Positions 32,290 to 44,424 of a stretch of DNA of 45,000 nucleotides are shown here, in pieces. Origin of the DNA: Chrysomallon squamiferum (lineage: Eukaryota; Mollusca; Gastropoda; Neomphalida; Peltospiridae); the NCBI GenBank assembly GCA_012295275.1, contig CM022673.1:9283288-9328287 (forward strand). Reading direction: 5' to 3'. The translations under genes and the position numbers were made by a program. Below the pieces are notes generated by a model, which had not been told where the DNA came from, ran no database searches, and worked only from the letters and a program-made list of their open reading frames with translations. Each line of letters starts with the position of its first letter. Within the stretch, counting starts at the first letter, position 1.

Positions 32290-32820
32290 GGAGAAAGAAG
32301 AAACAGCGGAAGACGTCGTCGTTACACTGTTTGGCCCGCAAAACCCCGAATTCAACAGCCGTCGACAATGGCGCGTGGACGTCCCACTGTGACCCCCGCA
32401 GATCAATGTCGTGTTCGGAGTTTGCTGGTTTTGATCGCGCGGTGTAAATTTGAAATTCGCCATTCTCGCCTCACAATGATGTCTTATTTCGCTGAATGCT
32501 GATCGTTTTCCATGTATGTGATTAAGGCAAGTTCTGCCGGAGCGACGCACAATGGGAACATTCGGATCAGGTTTCTGGGGGCGTATTTCTCCCGATAATA
32601 AATTTCTTCTGGCGGAACTAAAAGGCGGGACTGAAAAGAACCCCCAAAAAAAGACTTTATCATCTATCTAAGCAGTTGTAGAAAATGAAGATTGCCTAAA
32701 CGAGGGGCGCTGTTGGGGACAACGCCATTCAGCTGCGATGGAGAAGTGATTTATTATTAAATCAGCCGCCATGTTGATTGATGGGCGGTTGGTTTGCAAA
32801 AGAGATTAGGTCGTCTTCAT
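32290..32820. promoter_or_regulatory. Candidate regulatory island
   Basis: About 530 bases of non-repetitive, CpG-containing DNA with motifs such as CAGCTG (near 32731), TGATTGATGGGCGG (near 32775; TGATTGAT is a Pbx/Hox-type core) and AAAGGCGGGAC (near 32621). No exon or transposon is recognisable. It may be a conserved non-coding element. Confidence 0.25.
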
Positions 32821-32850
32821 TTTTCTTCTTCTTCTTCTTCTTCTTCTATT
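32821..32850. repeat. (TTC)n microsatellite
   Basis: About eight TTC units followed by other pyrimidine-rich sequence. Confidence 0.9.
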
Positions 32851-33095
32851 TCATCTGTTGCTGACTGCTGCTTTTTGTTGTTTTTTCTTCTTCTTTCTGG
32901 TCCTTATTTTTCTTCCATTTCTTCACTATGATTTAAGCTTGCTTCTAGAACTGCAGAACGTTAAATAAATTTATTGATACCCATAATCAACACCAAATTA
33001 TTAGAAATTAAAATATCTTTAAATGCTTAATCCAGTGAGAAAATAATAAAATATAAACACACAACCATCCATCAGTCCGTGTGTATATACACTTG

Positions 33096-33281
33096 CATCC
33101 CTACAAACATACATACATACATACATACATACACACACATACATTCGTACTTGCATACATATATATATTCATACATACATACATATATATACATATATAC
33201 ACACACATCCATCCGTACTTTCATATATTCATCAATCCATCCATACTTGCATACATACATGCACACATACACATACATTCG

Positions 33282-33321
<40 letters not shown>

Positions 33322-33425
33322 CATATTCATACATGCATACATGCATACATGCATATATACATAAATATATATATATATATACATATTCATACATACCTAC
33401 CTAAACAAATACGTACATACATAGT
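33096..33425. repeat. CATA/TA compound repeat region
   Basis: CATA blocks at 33106-33132 and 33170-33185, (AT)n at 33294-33316 and 33366-33382, CATG/CATA at 33315-33350. The frames on both strands are artefacts. Confidence 0.95.
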
Positions 33426-33529
33426 TACGTCACGGCTGCTGTAGTCGTTGTTGATGATGATCATGTTGTTATTACAGCTCATGAATAATTATTAAAAACT
33501 CATAACCTACGGCAGCTGCTGACATTATC

Positions 33530-33780
33530 ATCCTCTTAAAGAATCGTTCACCTCCTTGACGTTGCCGCCGCCATTGCACGACATGACGTCATCTACCACT
33601 GCGTAATAATAACTGATGATCCCAACCGAGGCCCCCGCCATGACGTGAACGCAGTCAGGTAAACAGTAGTAATGTACTGGTGCACCTTGTGACCAGGCAA
33701 ATTTGAGGATTCGCTAAAAAGGGAACAAGTTTAAAATTTGTAGCATAAATCTTTTCAAGCCGTTCAGGATGGTTCGTTTC
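33530..33780. promoter_or_regulatory. Candidate regulatory island with TGACGTCA
   Basis: Non-repetitive, GC-richer sequence with a perfect CRE-type TGACGTCA (33584-33591) and a half-matching TGACGTGA 57 bases later, plus GCCGCCGCCATTGC. No coding signal. Confidence 0.25.
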
Positions 33781-33859
33781 ATAACAATGTCACAACGCTG
33801 ATTTATATAGAGAGAGCGCTCTACCATCGCAGGCCTGAATGAGAAAAAGCCATTATCGT

Positions 33860-33892
33860 ATCTATAATTTTTTTTTTTTTTTTTTCTTTAAT

Positions 33893-33923
<31 letters not shown>

Positions 33924-34397
33924 TATTTACGCTTGTATCAATGAAAGGTTAGACATTCATAAATGTTGAGTAATTTGTCAGAAAATAAAATTTATAACTT
34001 CTGCAAAAAAAAAGGCATGCGCGAAACAGGTATTTTAGCTTATGATATTTTTTTTTATCGTCAAAATTTATAATGCATGTTTTAGCGCATGTACATACCT
34101 CGAGCGTCATTAAATGCATGCCCGGGGGGGTCAGGACTGCTGTGACAGCCTTTGATATCTATATCGATTTAACCATAACACTTCACAGACAGGGAGGAAA
34201 TAATTTAGAAAGGTAAATGGTTTTTGTTGAGATTAAAAGCTTTTTTATAGTTATTATTTTTAAGCCTTTTCTCGTACGGATTATTTTGTTAGTAATAGTT
34301 ATGTTCATTTTGTTGCGGTGAACTTCTGCTGGCTGTAAACATTTCGGATGTGACGATAAACTGAAATTTATGTCGGATTAATGATGAGTGATTAAGG

Positions 34398-34434
<37 letters not shown>

Positions 34435-34440
34435 TATTAT
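33860..34440. other. Intergenic sequence with T and A homopolymers
   Basis: T runs at 33869-33884 and 33898-33922, an A29 run at 34402-34430, and the rest unremarkable. Confidence 0.8.
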
Positions 34441-34819
34441 TATTATTTTTTTATTTTTTTAATCTAGCTTTTTATTTAATTAAAATTCATTGTGTGTGTG
34501 TGTGTGTCTCGGCCATAATCTCTTTAATAAAGCAGAAAATATTGATCAAATATTGAAAATAAATAGAAAATTAATTATTAGAATTATGTAGTCTGGGTTT
34601 TATTATTTCTAGTTTGATTTAGCATTTTAATTGTTCCTGTTATAGCTGGTTTAATTATTATTAGTTTTTGTATGTAATTATATTTATATTTGTTGTTGTT
34701 GTTGTTGTCGTCGTTGTATCTGCAGTTTAATGCAATACTACTTTAAAAATAAGAGAAAAATAAATTATAAGGTCAATTTAATAAAAATTTTAACATACTT
34801 GGTTTTTTGTAAGTTATAC

Positions 34820-34890
34820 ACACATGCATGCACTCAAATACACAAAACACACATACACACTTACATAATAACAGACATGCACATAAACAT

Positions 34891-34945
<55 letters not shown>

Positions 34946-35000
34946 TGCTTGCAGGCATGCACACGTACATATACATATACACACATACATACACCAAAAC
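34820..35000. repeat. (CA)n/(TA)n compound repeat
   Basis: CA repeats at 34891-34914 and 34929-34944 around a TA block, within CATA-rich flanks. Confidence 0.9.
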
Positions 35001-35063
35001 AAAAAAATAAACATAATAATTAAATAAATACATCGTGCTAGTTTTGATGTTGTTCGTTTTAAA

Positions 35064-35066
35064 GAT

Positions 35067-35117
<51 letters not shown>

Positions 35118-35119
35118 TT
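35064..35119. repeat. (TTTA)n microsatellite
   Basis: About 14 ATTT units. Confidence 0.97.
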
Positions 35120-35372
35120 AATCAATTTATTATCATAATTATTGTCACGATGATAATGACTATTATTATTAAAAAATAATCTAAATTATTATGCTAAGAA
35201 AATATAATCGACTCAGTTTTTACAAACTGTTTTTATTTATCTAATTTTGCCAAATTCCTCTTAACTTCCGGTGTAATATGAATTTATTTTACCAGCACGG
35301 AATAATATGTTTAAATTACGTCTTTCCTTTTATATATCAAGAAAAAAGAAATCGAGAAATGATTTGGAAATT

Positions 35373-35810
35373 TATAATAATAATAACAACAACAACAGAA
35401 ACAACAACAATAATAATAAATGTAAAAAAGCAATAGTAATAATAACTGCAATAATAATAATAATAGTAATAATAATAATAATAATATTAATAATAATACG
35501 TCTAAAACAAATTGCAACAACAATGATAATAATTGCAATAATAATAATAATAATAATAACAGTAATAACAACAACAATAATAACTGCAAAATACTAACAA
35601 CAATAATAATATTAATAATAATAACAACAGTAATAAAAATAATAATAGCAACAGCAACAACAACGCCAACAACAACTATAATAATAATAATAATAATAAT
35701 AACAACAACAACAACATCAAAATAACAAAATTTAATAAATGAAAAGAGTAAAACTTTCTAACAAAATAGTATAAAACTGGTTGAAATTAAATTAATTTAA
35801 ATAAATTAAA

Positions 35811-35863
<53 letters not shown>

Positions 35864-36085
35864 AAATAAAAACAATAAAAATATATGAAAACACTTTAAT
35901 GTTAGAATAAAAGAAACAATAATGAAATTAAGACAGTTAAAAGAAAAACGATACCATGTTTTACATGATAATAAATAAATATAATACAAAATATAGTAAT
36001 AATAATAATAATAACAACAACAACAAAAAAAACAATGACAATAATAATAATAATAATAATAACAACAACAACAACAACAAATAAC
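35373..36085. repeat. AAT/AAC triplet field
   Basis: About 700 bases dominated by AAT and AAC triplets, with an uninterrupted (AAT)n at 35808-35862 and AAT-to-AAC blocks at 35995-36025 and 36040-36080. The two bases alternate as blocks of units, as in the TTA/TTG arrays elsewhere, but here the A-rich strand is on top. Confidence 0.95.
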
Positions 36086-36149
36086 ATGATGATGATGGTG
36101 ATAAAATCACAAAAATAAGAAAAAAATTTGATGACATTTCTCGTTCATA

Positions 36150-36570
36150 ACATTATTTAATTTTGCTAATATCTACTGCACACATACTGGAAATTTCCCA
36201 TTAATTATATTCTTTTGACTTTACAAACACAATAGATAAACCCGTTACCCTCGAAAAGAAACCAGATTCTGATAGACGTTGTTGTTACAGTCGTTGGCAA
36301 GTATTGTTATCGTCGTTATTGTTAATGTTATTATTTATTATTCGCGAAAAGCTATAAATAGGAAAGAATCAAGTTTCGTTTTATTTGATACGGCCATAGA
36401 TTCCATTTAGTTTCTGTTTTATTTTGTCTACGATACGTAATTTTTTAATTTTTCTTCAGAATAAAATTTCTGTAACGATTTGACATGGACGTAAATATAC
36501 TAAAAAGGATTTCTCTTAGAATGTTTAAATATATTTTCATTTCATTTTATTTTTTAATGCAGTAATATTT
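36150..36570. other. Intergenic sequence, nothing recognised
   Basis: AT-rich with no gene or clear repeat. Confidence 0.6.
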
Positions 36571-36573
36571 TTG

Positions 36574-36596
36574 TTATTATTAATATTATTATTATG

Positions 36597-36638
<42 letters not shown>

Positions 36639-37010
36639 TTTATTTTTATTATTACTATTATTATTATTATCATTATTATTATCACTATTATTGTTGTTGT
36701 TATTATTATTATTATTATTATTGTTGTCTTTATTATAATTATTACATTTAATATTATTATTATTATTTATATATTTATTATTATTATTATTATTATTATT
36801 TATTTATTTATTTTATAATTTGTTTTTATTTTTTTTGTATCTTTCTGAAAAAAAACAACAATATAGCGATAATATTTATCTCTATTATATATGTGTGCGT
36901 GTTTATTTATTTATTTTTATATATATATTGTTTTTATTATTTTATTTATTTATTTATTTTTGTTAGTTATTTTTTTTATTTATTATTATTTTTTTTATTT
37001 ATTATTATTT
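36574..37010. repeat. TTA/TTTA repeat field
   Basis: (TTA)n at 36597-36637 and 36775-36800, with ATC and GTT interruptions, then TTTA-rich sequence to about 37010. Confidence 0.95.
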
Positions 37011-37465
37011 TTTTAAATTATTTATAGAAATGTCATTCTGTTACGCAAATATATCACTTGTTTATTTATTTATATTTATAAAATTAATCCCTAAAATGAG
37101 GAAACGATTCTAGCAGTCTTATGGGTATTTACATACCTAATTAATATTTTTAAATGACAGACATGCTTTTCTTTACAGATAAGTTTATGAGTGTCTTACA
37201 GTTTGAAAATAATTAAATATACAAAAGTTATATTTAAATTTGAGTGATTACAAAACTTTTGGTATATATTATTACATTCATTTTTAATTTTATTAAGTTT
37301 TTCATTCTTTCTTTTTGTTGTTGTTGTTACTGTCGTTGTTTTCACTGTCGTTATTGTGTTGTCGTTCCCGAAGTTCTCGGTTGTTTTGTGTGGGGTTTTT
37401 TTTTACCTTTTCTTATTACCTTTCCGTCTTACTATCATCATTATTTCAACACACTTTTTTTATTT

Positions 37466-37562
37466 GAATTTATTTTAATAAGCGGCAAAGGGCTGAATAT
37501 GTTCAAAACGTTTTACATACTTTTTTGTTTAAATTTATTTTCATAAACCGCAAAGGGCTGAC
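37466..37562 (+). repeat. 65-base imperfect tandem duplication
   Basis: GAATTTATTTTAATAAGCGG followed by CAAAGGGCTGA recurs 65 bases later as AAATTTATTTTCATAAACCG plus CAAAGGGCTGA. Confidence 0.75.
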
Positions 37563-37865
37563 TGTACTCTGCCGTCAAAATTTCTTTCCCTTTGTTTCTC
37601 CTCGCACACACACACACACACACGTAGACCATACCACGTAATGTGCTCAATATTTCCTTGGACATATAGCAGCCCCCTGTTCCCGAGTACATTCTTCATA
37701 ATCCATAACACAGCCACCTCGATCAATAAACTGACGAGTTTCAATGCTTCTTTCAAGCCGAGAAATCGATGGACATACCTGTTTCACATGAAATGTATTC
37801 CGTACCCTGCCAAGACATGCAAGAACCTGTCAATAATCGATAGAAAATGATTTGCGGAAAATGCA
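37563..37865. other. Ordinary-complexity intergenic island
   Basis: About 300 bases of mixed sequence interrupted by a short CA repeat (37604-37623). Short overlapping frames on both strands are unrecognisable. It could be a regulatory element. Confidence 0.3.
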
Positions 37866-37889
37866 TTTCAGGAGTTCTGTGTGTGAGTG

Positions 37890-37930
<41 letters not shown>
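37866..37930. repeat. (GT)n microsatellite
   Basis: GT/GA then about 18 GT units. Confidence 0.95.
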
Positions 37931-37999
37931 CTGCAACGCTTTGAAGTGAAATTGATAACATCGGCGTCAATAAAAATGCCCTTTAATTAATGCACAGCA

Positions 38000-38500
38000 T
38001 ATGTAATTTTATTTTATTATTATTGGTTTATTTTTTTATTATTATTTATTTTATATTTTATTTTATATTTTTTTATCTTATTATTTATTTTTATATTTAT
38101 TTATTTTTATTTTATTTATTTATTATTTTTTTTTTTGGGTGGTGGTGGGGTGCGGGTGATCATATTTTTTTTTTTTTTATAATTCTTATTTAATTCTTAT
38201 TATTATTGTTGTTGTTGTTGTTGTTATTGTTGATCTTGTAATCATTATTATTATTATTACTTTTTAAAACAAATTTCGATTTAAATTCTATTTATATAAT
38301 TATGTTTAATAATTTTATCTATTTAATATTTTCTTTTTTGTATTTCTTCGTATTTTGATTAGTTAATTTACTTTATTAAGTATTTATTAATTTATTTGTT
38401 TATTTGCTTATTTCTTTTTTTATTTATTTTATTATGTTTTTATTATTATTTTCATAAAAGATTATTTTTTTGGTTCTTCAGTTACATGTACTGAATTTTT
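38000..38500. repeat. TTTA/TTTTA low-complexity field
   Basis: T-rich tract of ATTT/ATTTT words with a short G-rich island (GGGTGGTGGTGGGG near 38137) and GTT units near 38206-38228. Confidence 0.85.
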
Positions 38501-38510
38501 TTAATTTAAC

Positions 38511-38595
38511 GCTCACACACACATACACAAACACACTGACTCAAACACACACACACACACACACACACTCACACACACACACACACACACACACA
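38511..38595. repeat. (CA)n microsatellite
   Basis: CA/CACT units with two long uninterrupted CA blocks. Confidence 0.95.
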
Positions 38596-38729
38596 ATAAT
38601 TTAAACAGGTAATTATGCGCATACACATAAAATACACATAATTATTCACGCACACGTTCGCACTTTCATTACCAAACTTCTCCTTTATCTGAAAAATAAC
38701 ATAAAAATTACACACTTCTGAATCTCCAA

Positions 38730-38966
38730 TTTTTTTTTTTGTTGTTGGTTTTTTTGTTTGTTTGTTTTGGTTTTTTACATTTATTTTATTTAATTTAATT
38801 TTTTCTTATTTATTTATTTATTTATTTTTTAATTTTTAATTTATTTATTTATTTTTTTATTATTATTATTTTTTTTTTTTTTGTTGTTTCTCTCTCTCTT
38901 TTCTTTCTCAGTTCTGTATTTTAGTTTTTCAATTCAATACACAAGTTACTCTGTTGATATTAAAGA

Positions 38967-38998
<32 letters not shown>
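38730..38998. repeat. T-rich words then A28
   Basis: TTTG and TTTA words, a T run at 38871-38882, and an A28 run near 38971-38998. Confidence 0.85.
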
Positions 38999-38999
<1 letters not shown>

Positions 39000-39005
<6 letters not shown>

Positions 39006-39430
39006 TTTGAAAGTAATAAATAAAATGTGATGATTTGACAATATATTAAAGTATCAAAAAACAGGATACAAAATTATTATAATAAGTATGTAAAACGTAT
39101 GGTCATTTACACCAACAGGTCTTAATAGATTTATAACTTACGTTTCTTTAATAGAATATTTCTTAACAAATGCATCCGAAACTAAATTTATAATTTATGA
39201 CCTATAAAATAATATATGTATATATGTTTTACATTGATGTTACTTACTACGTTGGTGTTTATGTTGTTCATGTCGTTTTGAGAGTATAGCGGTTGTTTGT
39301 CGTTTTCGCTAAATTCTTTGTTGAATTCTTTTATTATTTCTGTGGTAGTTGTTGTTATTTTCATGTTTAATAAATGGTAACAGTTTTAATTATTCCGATC
39401 ACCTGACGCTAGAATATCTGTTAGTTATTT
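39000..39430. other. Intergenic AT-rich sequence, nothing recognised
   Basis: No gene or transposon end. Confidence 0.6.
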
Positions 39431-39685
39431 ATTTTTATATTTATTTATTTATTTATTTGTTTGTTTGTTTGTTTGTTTGTTTGTGTGTCTGTCTGTCTCT
39501 TTCTTTCTTTCTTTCTTCTTTTCTTTCTTTATTTGTTTATTTCTTTCACTGATTTCTTTCATTATTTATCTATATGTTTGTTTGTTTGTTTACTTATTTA
39601 TTTGTTTGTTTGTTTCTTTACTTATTTATTTATTTGTTTGTTTGTTTACTTATTTATTTATTTGTTTTATTTTATTTTATTTATG
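39431..39685. repeat. TTTA/TTTG/CTTT tetranucleotide array
   Basis: Tetranucleotides change in blocks from TTTA to TTTG, GTCT, CTTT and back to TTTG and TTTA for about 250 bases, all in one four-base phase for long stretches. Confidence 0.95.
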
Positions 39686-39934
39686 AATTCATTTATGTAG
39701 TTCATGTCGTCAACTGAAAGAGATAGAGAGATAGAGACAGAGATGCAGAAAGAGTGAGAGAGTTAAACAAAATAATAAAGAAATAGAGAATCTAATACTT
39801 ATTTATTCATATAATTATTTCAATTATTTCCTAACAAATATTGGTGAGGTATTTTTGTCCCCTTTTGATCTAATGATTTCTAAACAAAAACATTTTAAAA
39901 TTCTTTTGAAGCATTTATTTTTAGTAATGATTTC

Positions 39935-39956
39935 TGTAACTGAAATTTCAGTTACA
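39935..39956. repeat. 22-bp perfect palindrome
   Basis: The arms TGTAACTGAAA / TTTCAGTTACA have no spacer. It could be a cruciform or dimer binding site. Confidence 0.9.
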
Positions 39957-39984
39957 TATTAAATAATTAATAGTTTTAGATTTG

Positions 39985-41313
39985 TTTATTTGTGCTTTTG
40001 TGTTTTATTTTTTTATTTTTTTATTTTTTTTTAATTTTTTATTTATTTACTTTTTGTATTTTATTTTGTTGTTGTTGTTGTATTTTATCAATTAAATACA
40101 AAATATGAAACATCCTAATTTATTATTTAAATTATGCAAATTATTAAAATTATGCAATTGTTTTTAAATTCTTATGAAAAATTTATCATCTTCTTCAGAC
40201 TTACAGGAAAAAATAAAAGTTAAATTTGTTGACGTATCTATTTTTTATTTTATTTTATTTTATTTTATTTTATTTTATTTTATTTTTTTAATCATTTCAT
40301 TGTTATTGCTGGTTTTTGTTTTATTTTTCGGCTTTTGTCGTTGTTGTTTTTTTTGTTTTTATCTATTTGTTTATAATTCCCCCCCTTTTGAGTTTTGGGG
40401 GGTTTCATTTTTTGTTTTAATTTTTTGTTCTTGTTTATTTATATATTCTAAAATGGTTATTTTTTTTTCTCTTTCTTATAACTTTTTTTTTTTTTTTCAG
40501 ATATTACTATCAAAGTGAAAACTAAAATTTTAACATAATGACATGAGTACTAGTTTATATAAATTACAATAAAAACTTTTCAGTCTATCGCCTATAACCA
40601 ATCATAAATTAAAAACATCTTTTATTTATTATTTATTTATTTACTATTTATTTTATTTTTTATTCATTTTTTTTTTTATTTTTTATTATTATTATTTTTA
40701 TTTACTGTTGATTGATTCATTATTCAATTTATTTTTTCTTCTTACGATTTTTCTGTTGTACTTCCTTTTGGCTTTTATTTTACTTTCATTTTATATTTTT
40801 TATATTTATTTATTTTATTTATATAACATTTTTATGTGTATATGTCTTCCATATGTTTTTATATGATTTTTAGTTATCATGTGCAGTAGGTGAATGAAAA
40901 AAACAATAAGCAAAGATATACTCGATTATTTTTCCATATATATATCTACATATACAAATAAACAGATATATATAGATATATAGATATAGATATAGATATT
41001 TCATAGCTAAGTAAATCAATACAAATTATACATAAACGCATAAAAGTACAGACCCAAAAAGAAAATGACATAAATTAATTTTATATACATCATTGTAAGG
41101 ACCTAAAATTATTTGAATAAAAAAATAAACTAAAATATCTATTTTATTGTAGATAATTATTATATAATATCTGTGTAAAAACACAGAAAGAAATGGTCAT
41201 AAAAATATTAAAATATGTTTTAAATTGGATTCTTTATTTTCTCAATGAATAAACAAACTAGAAACAAATAAACAAACAATAAATAAATAAATAAATAAGA
41301 AAATAGATAAATA

Positions 41314-41345
<32 letters not shown>

Positions 41346-41662
41346 ATACAGACTGACACACATGAAGATAAGTAATATTAAGACATTAAGTTAAAACAGG
41401 AAAACAAGAAGGAAAGAAGATTGATAGCTTCAAATGTAAGTCATTAACAATCTGGATATAGAAACATAACCAAATTTACAAATAAAAATTTTAAACCATT
41501 TATAATAGGGCATACTTGTTATTATAACATATATTTTAAATGTTTTCTTTTTTAAACTTTCTCTTTTTATTTACTTTTTAATAAAAAAAAAATAATAATG
41601 TCGAAATCATTTCATTTTTGTTTTTATTTTTTACTTATATTAACGTGGTTGTTCTTTTTCTT

Positions 41663-41694
<32 letters not shown>

Positions 41695-41760
41695 CCCTGC
41701 GGTTTATTTTTTTTTTTTTTTTTTATTATTATTTTTATATTATTATTAATTTTCTGAAAA
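39985..41760. repeat. T-rich low-complexity field
   Basis: TTTTA repeats (40236-40287), long ATTT-rich stretches (40620-40825), T runs near 40486-40497, 41665-41695 and 41706-41724, and (AT)n at 41318-41345. Between them is AT-rich sequence with no gene. A 114-residue frame at 40174-40518 is an artefact of this composition. Confidence 0.85.
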
Positions 41761-42087
41761 ATACATAAACATTTTCAACTGACTTTTTTTTTACTATTTC
41801 AATTTACTATTTTCCAGTCTAATTATTTCTTGATTAAATACAATAGTCTAATAATAAACGTAATGTACAACAATGGTACACATTTTCCCATGGATCACCA
41901 TACGTGATCTGTTCAAATACAGTTTTTACATACTATTTAGATAACACAGATGATATTTATTAATTATTCATAGGCCCAGTATGAGAGTAATAAAAAAAAA
42001 AATGATTTAAAAAAAAGAGAGATTAAAATGTCTTAATTGATACTTCCTCCGAGATGGTACTTGTGAAAATTGACTGAAGCAATACTT

Positions 42088-42152
42088 TAGATCCACCCAT
42101 ACCCTAGATCCACTCCTGCCCTAGATCCACCCCTGCCCTAGATCCACCCCTG
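42088..42152. repeat. 17-bp tandem array of a MITE-type terminus
   Basis: Four units of TAGATCCACCCCTGCCC (the last one partial) repeat in tandem. The unit is the reversed terminal sequence (CAGGGGTGGATCTA) of the TIR elements at 107, 3089 and 15382. No matching opposite end is visible upstream within about 1 kb. Confidence 0.75.
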
Positions 42153-42159
42153 GTCATTT

Positions 42160-42590
42160 TAACGTAGATAATGACACAAGGAATATTGAACTGGAATCAC
42201 TAATTAGCAGTCTAATGAAATGGCGTAACGCTATTACAAAATGTGATGAACATTTCCCTAGTTGGAATAATTGTATTTGTTACTTATTAGTTCCCCCCCT
42301 ACACGTTAAATATTCAGTTTCATAGCTCGTTGCATGAACGTGTGTGGTTTGAATACAGAGTATATTGTAAATAAATGGTGCATCGCAAATTTGCTTCTAG
42401 ATTTCTTGATGTTTAATAGTTATAAATACTGCACAGATGATAATTAATATGGAACAAATGAAAAATCGTTAAAATGAATTTTAAAAAATAAATTTGTGCA
42501 AAAGTAATGTAACGCCTGCATAATTATGTTCACTACTTTTATACCTTGTCTTTATCTTTTTCTTTTATTTTTTGTTTCTCTTTCTCTGTT
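42160..42590. other. Intergenic sequence, nothing recognised
   Basis: AT-rich and non-repetitive. Confidence 0.6.
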
Positions 42591-42593
42591 TAT

Positions 42594-42622
42594 CTCTCTC
42601 TCTCTCCTTTCTCCTACTCAGC

Positions 42623-42674
<52 letters not shown>

Positions 42675-42868
42675 AAGTTATATGTCACATACTCTCTTTA
42701 TCTCTTTTTGTTTCTCGATATAGATCTAAATATATGTATAATTTACGTTTACAAAACTTTTTTTTATCCTTTCTCTCTCTGTTTTCTCTATCCAGTGTTT
42801 CTCTCTCTCTATATATATATATCTCTTTAGATCTCTTTCTCCTCCTTCTTTCTGTGTGTCTCTCCTTT

Positions 42869-42938
<70 letters not shown>
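42594..42938. repeat. (CT)n arrays
   Basis: CT dinucleotides at 42594-42606, 42624-42671 and 42871-42938, with pyrimidine-rich and TA-rich linkers. Confidence 0.95.
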
Positions 42939-43051
42939 AACATACACAAACACATACATAAATATCTCAAATACTATTTGTTTGTTATATATATACATAT
43001 ATATATATATATATAGATTTTTTTTGTTTGTTTCATTTTTATTGTTGTTGG

Positions 43052-43093
<42 letters not shown>
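43052..43093. repeat. T42 homopolymer
   Basis: Uninterrupted T run, preceded by a TA repeat (42987-43014). Confidence 0.95.
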
Positions 43094-43094
<1 letters not shown>

Positions 43095-43249
43095 AAGATA
43101 TAAACAAAAATTCTCTTTCTGATAATACAAAAAAAAAACATTAACAGTTAACAGAATGGCAACAGCGGGTTTCTTCATTTATTACGTCATTACAAAAAAA
43201 ACAAAAACAAAACAAACAAAACAAACAAACACACACATAAAACTGAAAC

Positions 43250-43680
43250 TTAATAACCGTTCACAATAAAAATGTGTTTCATGTGCCGTTAAACAAATAC
43301 TCATTCATTTTGCTCTATTCATTTATATCCAGTTTCGTCATTGTCTTGCTTAAAACAAATGTTTGTAATTACCAAGTGTGTTTCTCGTGTAAAACTTCGG
43401 CTTACATAATAATGAAGCGTGTGTCACGCTTTGGTTACTTCGCACAAAGTGTTAACATCACAGCAGATGTACTCGGTTATTTTGAGAAACCTCGTCCAGG
43501 AGGTTAATCCGGTGTTTGTAAACAAGATACGGATTTCTGTTTGACGTGCGCAGAATTAATTCCTAGTTTACACTTTGTTCGAATTTTTGCTGCTAATGCC
43601 TAAATTGCTATTTTACGTCCACGATATTTAAATTATATGTTTTGTGTTGCTGTAATTAAATACATTTGATGACAGTTTTA
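43250..43680. other. Ordinary-complexity intergenic sequence
   Basis: It contains a 77-residue + frame (43274-43507) with no recognised motif. No gene is called. Confidence 0.5.
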
Positions 43681-43684
43681 TTTT

Positions 43685-43725
<41 letters not shown>

Positions 43726-43919
43726 TGAAATTGTTGTTAATATCAAAGTTCAGTATATTTGTACTCACTTATATTTAACGAAAAAAAACAACACCTGAAT
43801 ACTTCTCTTTTAGTATAATATATTATTGTTAATTTCATGATTACATACATACCTGCAAATCTGGAAACTCAACTGCTCAAACTGTTGTCTTTAAGAAACT
43901 TTATAATTCATCTTTCCTT

Positions 43920-43999
43920 CAAACATCATCTTAAATATTTTATCTCCCTTTCTCATTTTCAAACATCATCTTAAATATTTTATCTCCCTTTCTCATTTT
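43920..43999 (+). repeat. 40-bp exact tandem duplication
   Basis: CAAACATCATCTTAAATATT plus TTATCTCCCTTTCTCATTTT occurs twice back to back with no differences, so the duplication is recent. A T-rich homopolymer lies upstream (43688-43722). Confidence 0.95.
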
Positions 44000-44021
44000 C
44001 ATTCCCTCTTTCTCTTTCGTT

Positions 44022-44026
<5 letters not shown>

Positions 44027-44116
<90 letters not shown>
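44027..44116. repeat. (CT)n microsatellite
   Basis: About 44 CT units. Confidence 0.97.
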
Positions 44117-44120
<4 letters not shown>

Positions 44121-44335
44121 CTTCTCACGTGTGCTCATTGTGTATACAACATCCACTACAATCGGTATTCTGTTGTATAAAAAGCAAATATTTAACTGTT
44201 TTAATTAAGAAACTTTTATTTTAAAGTTTGTCATCAAATTTCAAAGAAAGCCTATATTTCTCAGAACATGTTACATACATACTTTTCAAAAATATATATA
44301 CGTATGTATGTTTGTATCTATGTAATTATGTGTGA

Positions 44336-44348
44336 ATGTATGTATGTA

Positions 44349-44423
<75 letters not shown>
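44336..44423. repeat. (TATG)n-(GT)n microsatellite
   Basis: Four TATG units, then about 35 GT units. Confidence 0.97.

Positions 44424-44424
<1 letters not shown>

Noticed and set aside
31906-32550. 214-residue minus-strand open frame
   Set aside because: The central third is translation of the A/AAT mosaic (poly-Phe/Tyr/Leu). The flanks show no domain or splice logic, and A/T-only repeats remain open by chance in this frame.
43274-43507. 77-residue + strand frame
   Set aside because: No recognised motif and no context for a gene.
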